DNA from: CAZPZR01 sp964591105 | Lineage (GTDB): Bacteria; Bacillota; Clostridia; Lachnospirales; Lachnospiraceae | DNA: 6,400 nt | Assembly: GCA_964591105.1 (NCBI GenBank) | Contig: CAZPZR010000082.1 | Coordinates: 1-6,400 of the forward strand | Direction of reading: 5' to 3' | Part shown: positions 5,283 to 6,400 of the stretch, one piece after another | Layout of the letters: every line of letters starts with the position of its first letter | How positions within the stretch are numbered: the first letter of the stretch is position 1 | The notes under the pieces: generated by a model | Databases searched by the model: none | What the model was told of the DNA's origin: nothing | Seen by the model: only the letters and a program-made list of their open reading frames with translations | Made by a program: the position numbers and the translations under genes

Positions 5283-6332
5283 ATGAAAATGCAGAAAGCA
5301 GCTTTTATGAACGGATTAGATAACATGGTGATTAAAGAGGTACCAGTACCAAAAGTAGGGGAAAAACAAGTACTTGTACAACTTGAATATGTTGGAATTT
5401 GTGGATCAGATGTACATTATTATCATCATGGGGTATGTGGATCATACAAAGTAAATCTCGAAGAAGATTTTATGCTTGGACATGAATGTGCGGGTACAGT
5501 TGTAGAAGTTGGAGCAGGTGTTGAATCCTTAAAGGTAGGTGACCGAGTTGCATTAGAACCAGGCATTACATGTGGACAATGTGAATATTGCAAATCTGGA
5601 AGATATAATTTGTGCCCAGATGTTGTGTTCTTAGCAACACCACCAGTGCAGGGATGCTATGAAGAATATATTGCATTCCCAGAAAATATGTGTTTTAAAC
5701 TTCCGGAAAATGTATCTACAAAAGAAGGGGCATTGATTGAACCATTAGCGGTAGGCTTTCATGCTGCAAGTCAGGGAAATGTACAGCCAGGAGATACAGT
5801 AGTGATTCTTGGAGCAGGCTGCATTGGTCTTGTAACATTGTTGTCTTGTAAAGCACGTGGAGCAGGAACAATTATTGTTTCAGATCTCGTAGATGCACGT
5901 CTTGAAAAGGCAAAAGAACTTGGTGCAACTCATGTAATTAATGGAAAAGAAAAAGATACATTGGCTGAAATTGCTCGCTTGACAAATGGAAAAGGAGCGA
6001 ATAAAGTGTTTGAAACAGCAGGTTCACCATTTACAATTGCACAGACACCACATATCGTGTCCAAAGGTGGAACAATCACTTTGGTTGGTATTGCAGCAGT
6101 GGAAGAAATTAATTTTAACTTCGCACAAATCATGGATAAAGAAGCTGAAATTAAATCTGTATTCCGTTACAGAAATATTTATCCAAAAGCAATTGCGGCA
6201 GTATCTAGTGGAGCCATTGATGTGAACGGAATTGTGACACATGAATTTGATTTGGAACATATTCAGGATGCGTTCCAAGAAGCAGTAAATAACAAAACAG
6301 ATTTAGTAAAGGCAATTATTAAAGTAAAATAA
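5283..6332 (+). CDS. Zinc-dependent polyol dehydrogenase (sorbitol/xylitol dehydrogenase family, MDR superfamily)
   Basis: The 349-residue protein matches the length of sorbitol dehydrogenases, which oxidise a polyol at C2 to a ketose using NAD+ in the cytoplasm. Catalytic zinc ligands are visible as C40 (in GICGSDVHYY), H67 and E68 (LGHE), with E153 in ALIEPLAVGFHA. A structural zinc site is complete: C97, C100, C103 and C111. The Rossmann motif LGAGCIG (176-182) is followed by D201, the acidic residue that favours NAD+ over NADP+. FRYRNIYP (294-301) corresponds to the FRYCNTWP segment of human sorbitol dehydrogenase, whose Arg and Tyr contact substrate, and FLATPP (116-121) is also shared. 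This separates it from threonine and simple alcohol dehydrogenases. A kinase gene follows 25 bases downstream. Xylitol, sorbitol, ribitol or D-arabitol are all plausible substrates; with a xylulokinase-like partner, a pentitol yielding xylulose is favoured. Confidence 0.9.
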   Translation: MKMQKAAFMNGLDNMVIKEVPVPKVGEKQVLVQLEYVGICGSDVHYYHHGVCGSYKVNLEEDFMLGHECAGTVVEVGAGVESLKVGDRVALEPGITCGQCEYCKSGRYNLCPDVVFLATPPVQGCYEEYIAFPENMCFKLPENVSTKEGALIEPLAVGFHAASQGNVQPGDTVVILGAGCIGLVTLLSCKARGAGTIIVSDLVDARLEKAKELGATHVINGKEKDTLAEIARLTNGKGANKVFETAGSPFTIAQTPHIVSKGGTITLVGIAAVEEINFNFAQIMDKEAEIKSVFRYRNIYPKAIAAVSSGAIDVNGIVTHEFDLEHIQDAFQEAVNNKTDLVKAIIKVK

Positions 6333-6357
6333 TAATTTCTATAGTGGAGGACAGAAG

Positions 6358-6400
6358 ATGCTTTACATAGGAGTAGATTTAGGAACATCAGCAGTAAAAT
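6358..6400 (+). CDS. N-terminus of an FGGY-family sugar kinase, probably xylulokinase (runs off the window)
   Basis: Fourteen codons are visible: MLYIGVDLGTSAVK. GVDLGTSAVK is the first phosphate-binding motif of FGGY kinases, which sit in the ASKHA ATPase fold, and the whole start closely resembles xylulokinases (E. coli XylB begins MYIGIDLGTSGVK). GGAGG at 6346-6350 lies 7 bases before the ATG. The gene is 25 bases after the dehydrogenase stop, so the two are surely co-transcribed. The expected reaction is ATP-dependent phosphorylation of the ketose made by the dehydrogenase, for example D-xylulose to D-xylulose 5-phosphate. With under 5% of the usual 500 residues visible, glycerol, ribulose or fuculose kinase cannot be excluded. 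Confidence 0.75.
   Translation, partial: MLYIGVDLGTSAVK

Noticed and set aside
1..6400. CRISPR array, mobile element, tRNA/rRNA, riboswitch or novel defence system
   Set aside because: I found no regularly spaced repeats, transposase or integrase motifs, clover-leaf sequences or long structured leaders. All long gene-sized frames belong to known sugar-metabolism families.

Overview
The window is A+T-rich DNA, most likely from a low-GC Firmicute of the class Clostridia (a gut Lachnospiraceae-type organism would fit). The basis is the codon and base composition, strong AGGAGG-type ribosome binding sites, a lipoprotein signal peptide ending in LAAC-GS, and the gene family mix. The taxonomic call is an inference from style; no marker gene is present.

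Layout. Positions 1-53 hold the last 16 codons of an unidentified plus-strand gene. A strong hairpin at 62-92 separates it from a convergent minus-strand gene (96-1208) for a ROK-family transcriptional regulator, and probably terminates both. A 288-bp intergenic region (1209-1496) carries two divergent sigma-A-type promoters with TTGACA -35 boxes, and a family of AAACTT/AAGTTT half-sites that sit on both promoters. To the right, on the plus strand, come the three genes of a ribose/galactose/xylose-class ABC importer: a double-domain ATPase (1497-2996), a permease (3011-4009) and a lipoprotein substrate-binding protein (4071-5120). A perfect 11-bp hairpin (5199-5226) and an extended -10 promoter (5250-5258) then separate the importer from a zinc-dependent sorbitol/xylitol-type polyol dehydrogenase (5283-6332). 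The start of an FGGY-family sugar kinase resembling xylulokinase (6358 onward) runs off the window.

How the genes work together. The simplest reading is a polyol utilisation locus. The importer brings in a sugar alcohol, the dehydrogenase oxidises it to a ketose with NAD+, and the kinase phosphorylates the ketose. If the kinase is a xylulokinase, as its first 14 residues suggest, the substrate would be a pentitol such as xylitol or D-arabitol, entering the pentose phosphate pathway as D-xylulose 5-phosphate. The binding protein fits a non-aldose ligand. By hand alignment it keeps the Asn, Asp and Gln equivalent to RbsB N190, D215 and Q235, but replaces the residues equivalent to RbsB D89, R90 and R141. 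The ROK regulator is the likely ligand-responsive repressor of the importer and of itself.

I see no mobile element, CRISPR array, tRNA, rRNA or defence system. The points most worth checking are the operator architecture between the divergent promoters, the altered ligand pocket of the binding protein, and the hairpin-plus-promoter junction that splits uptake from catabolism.
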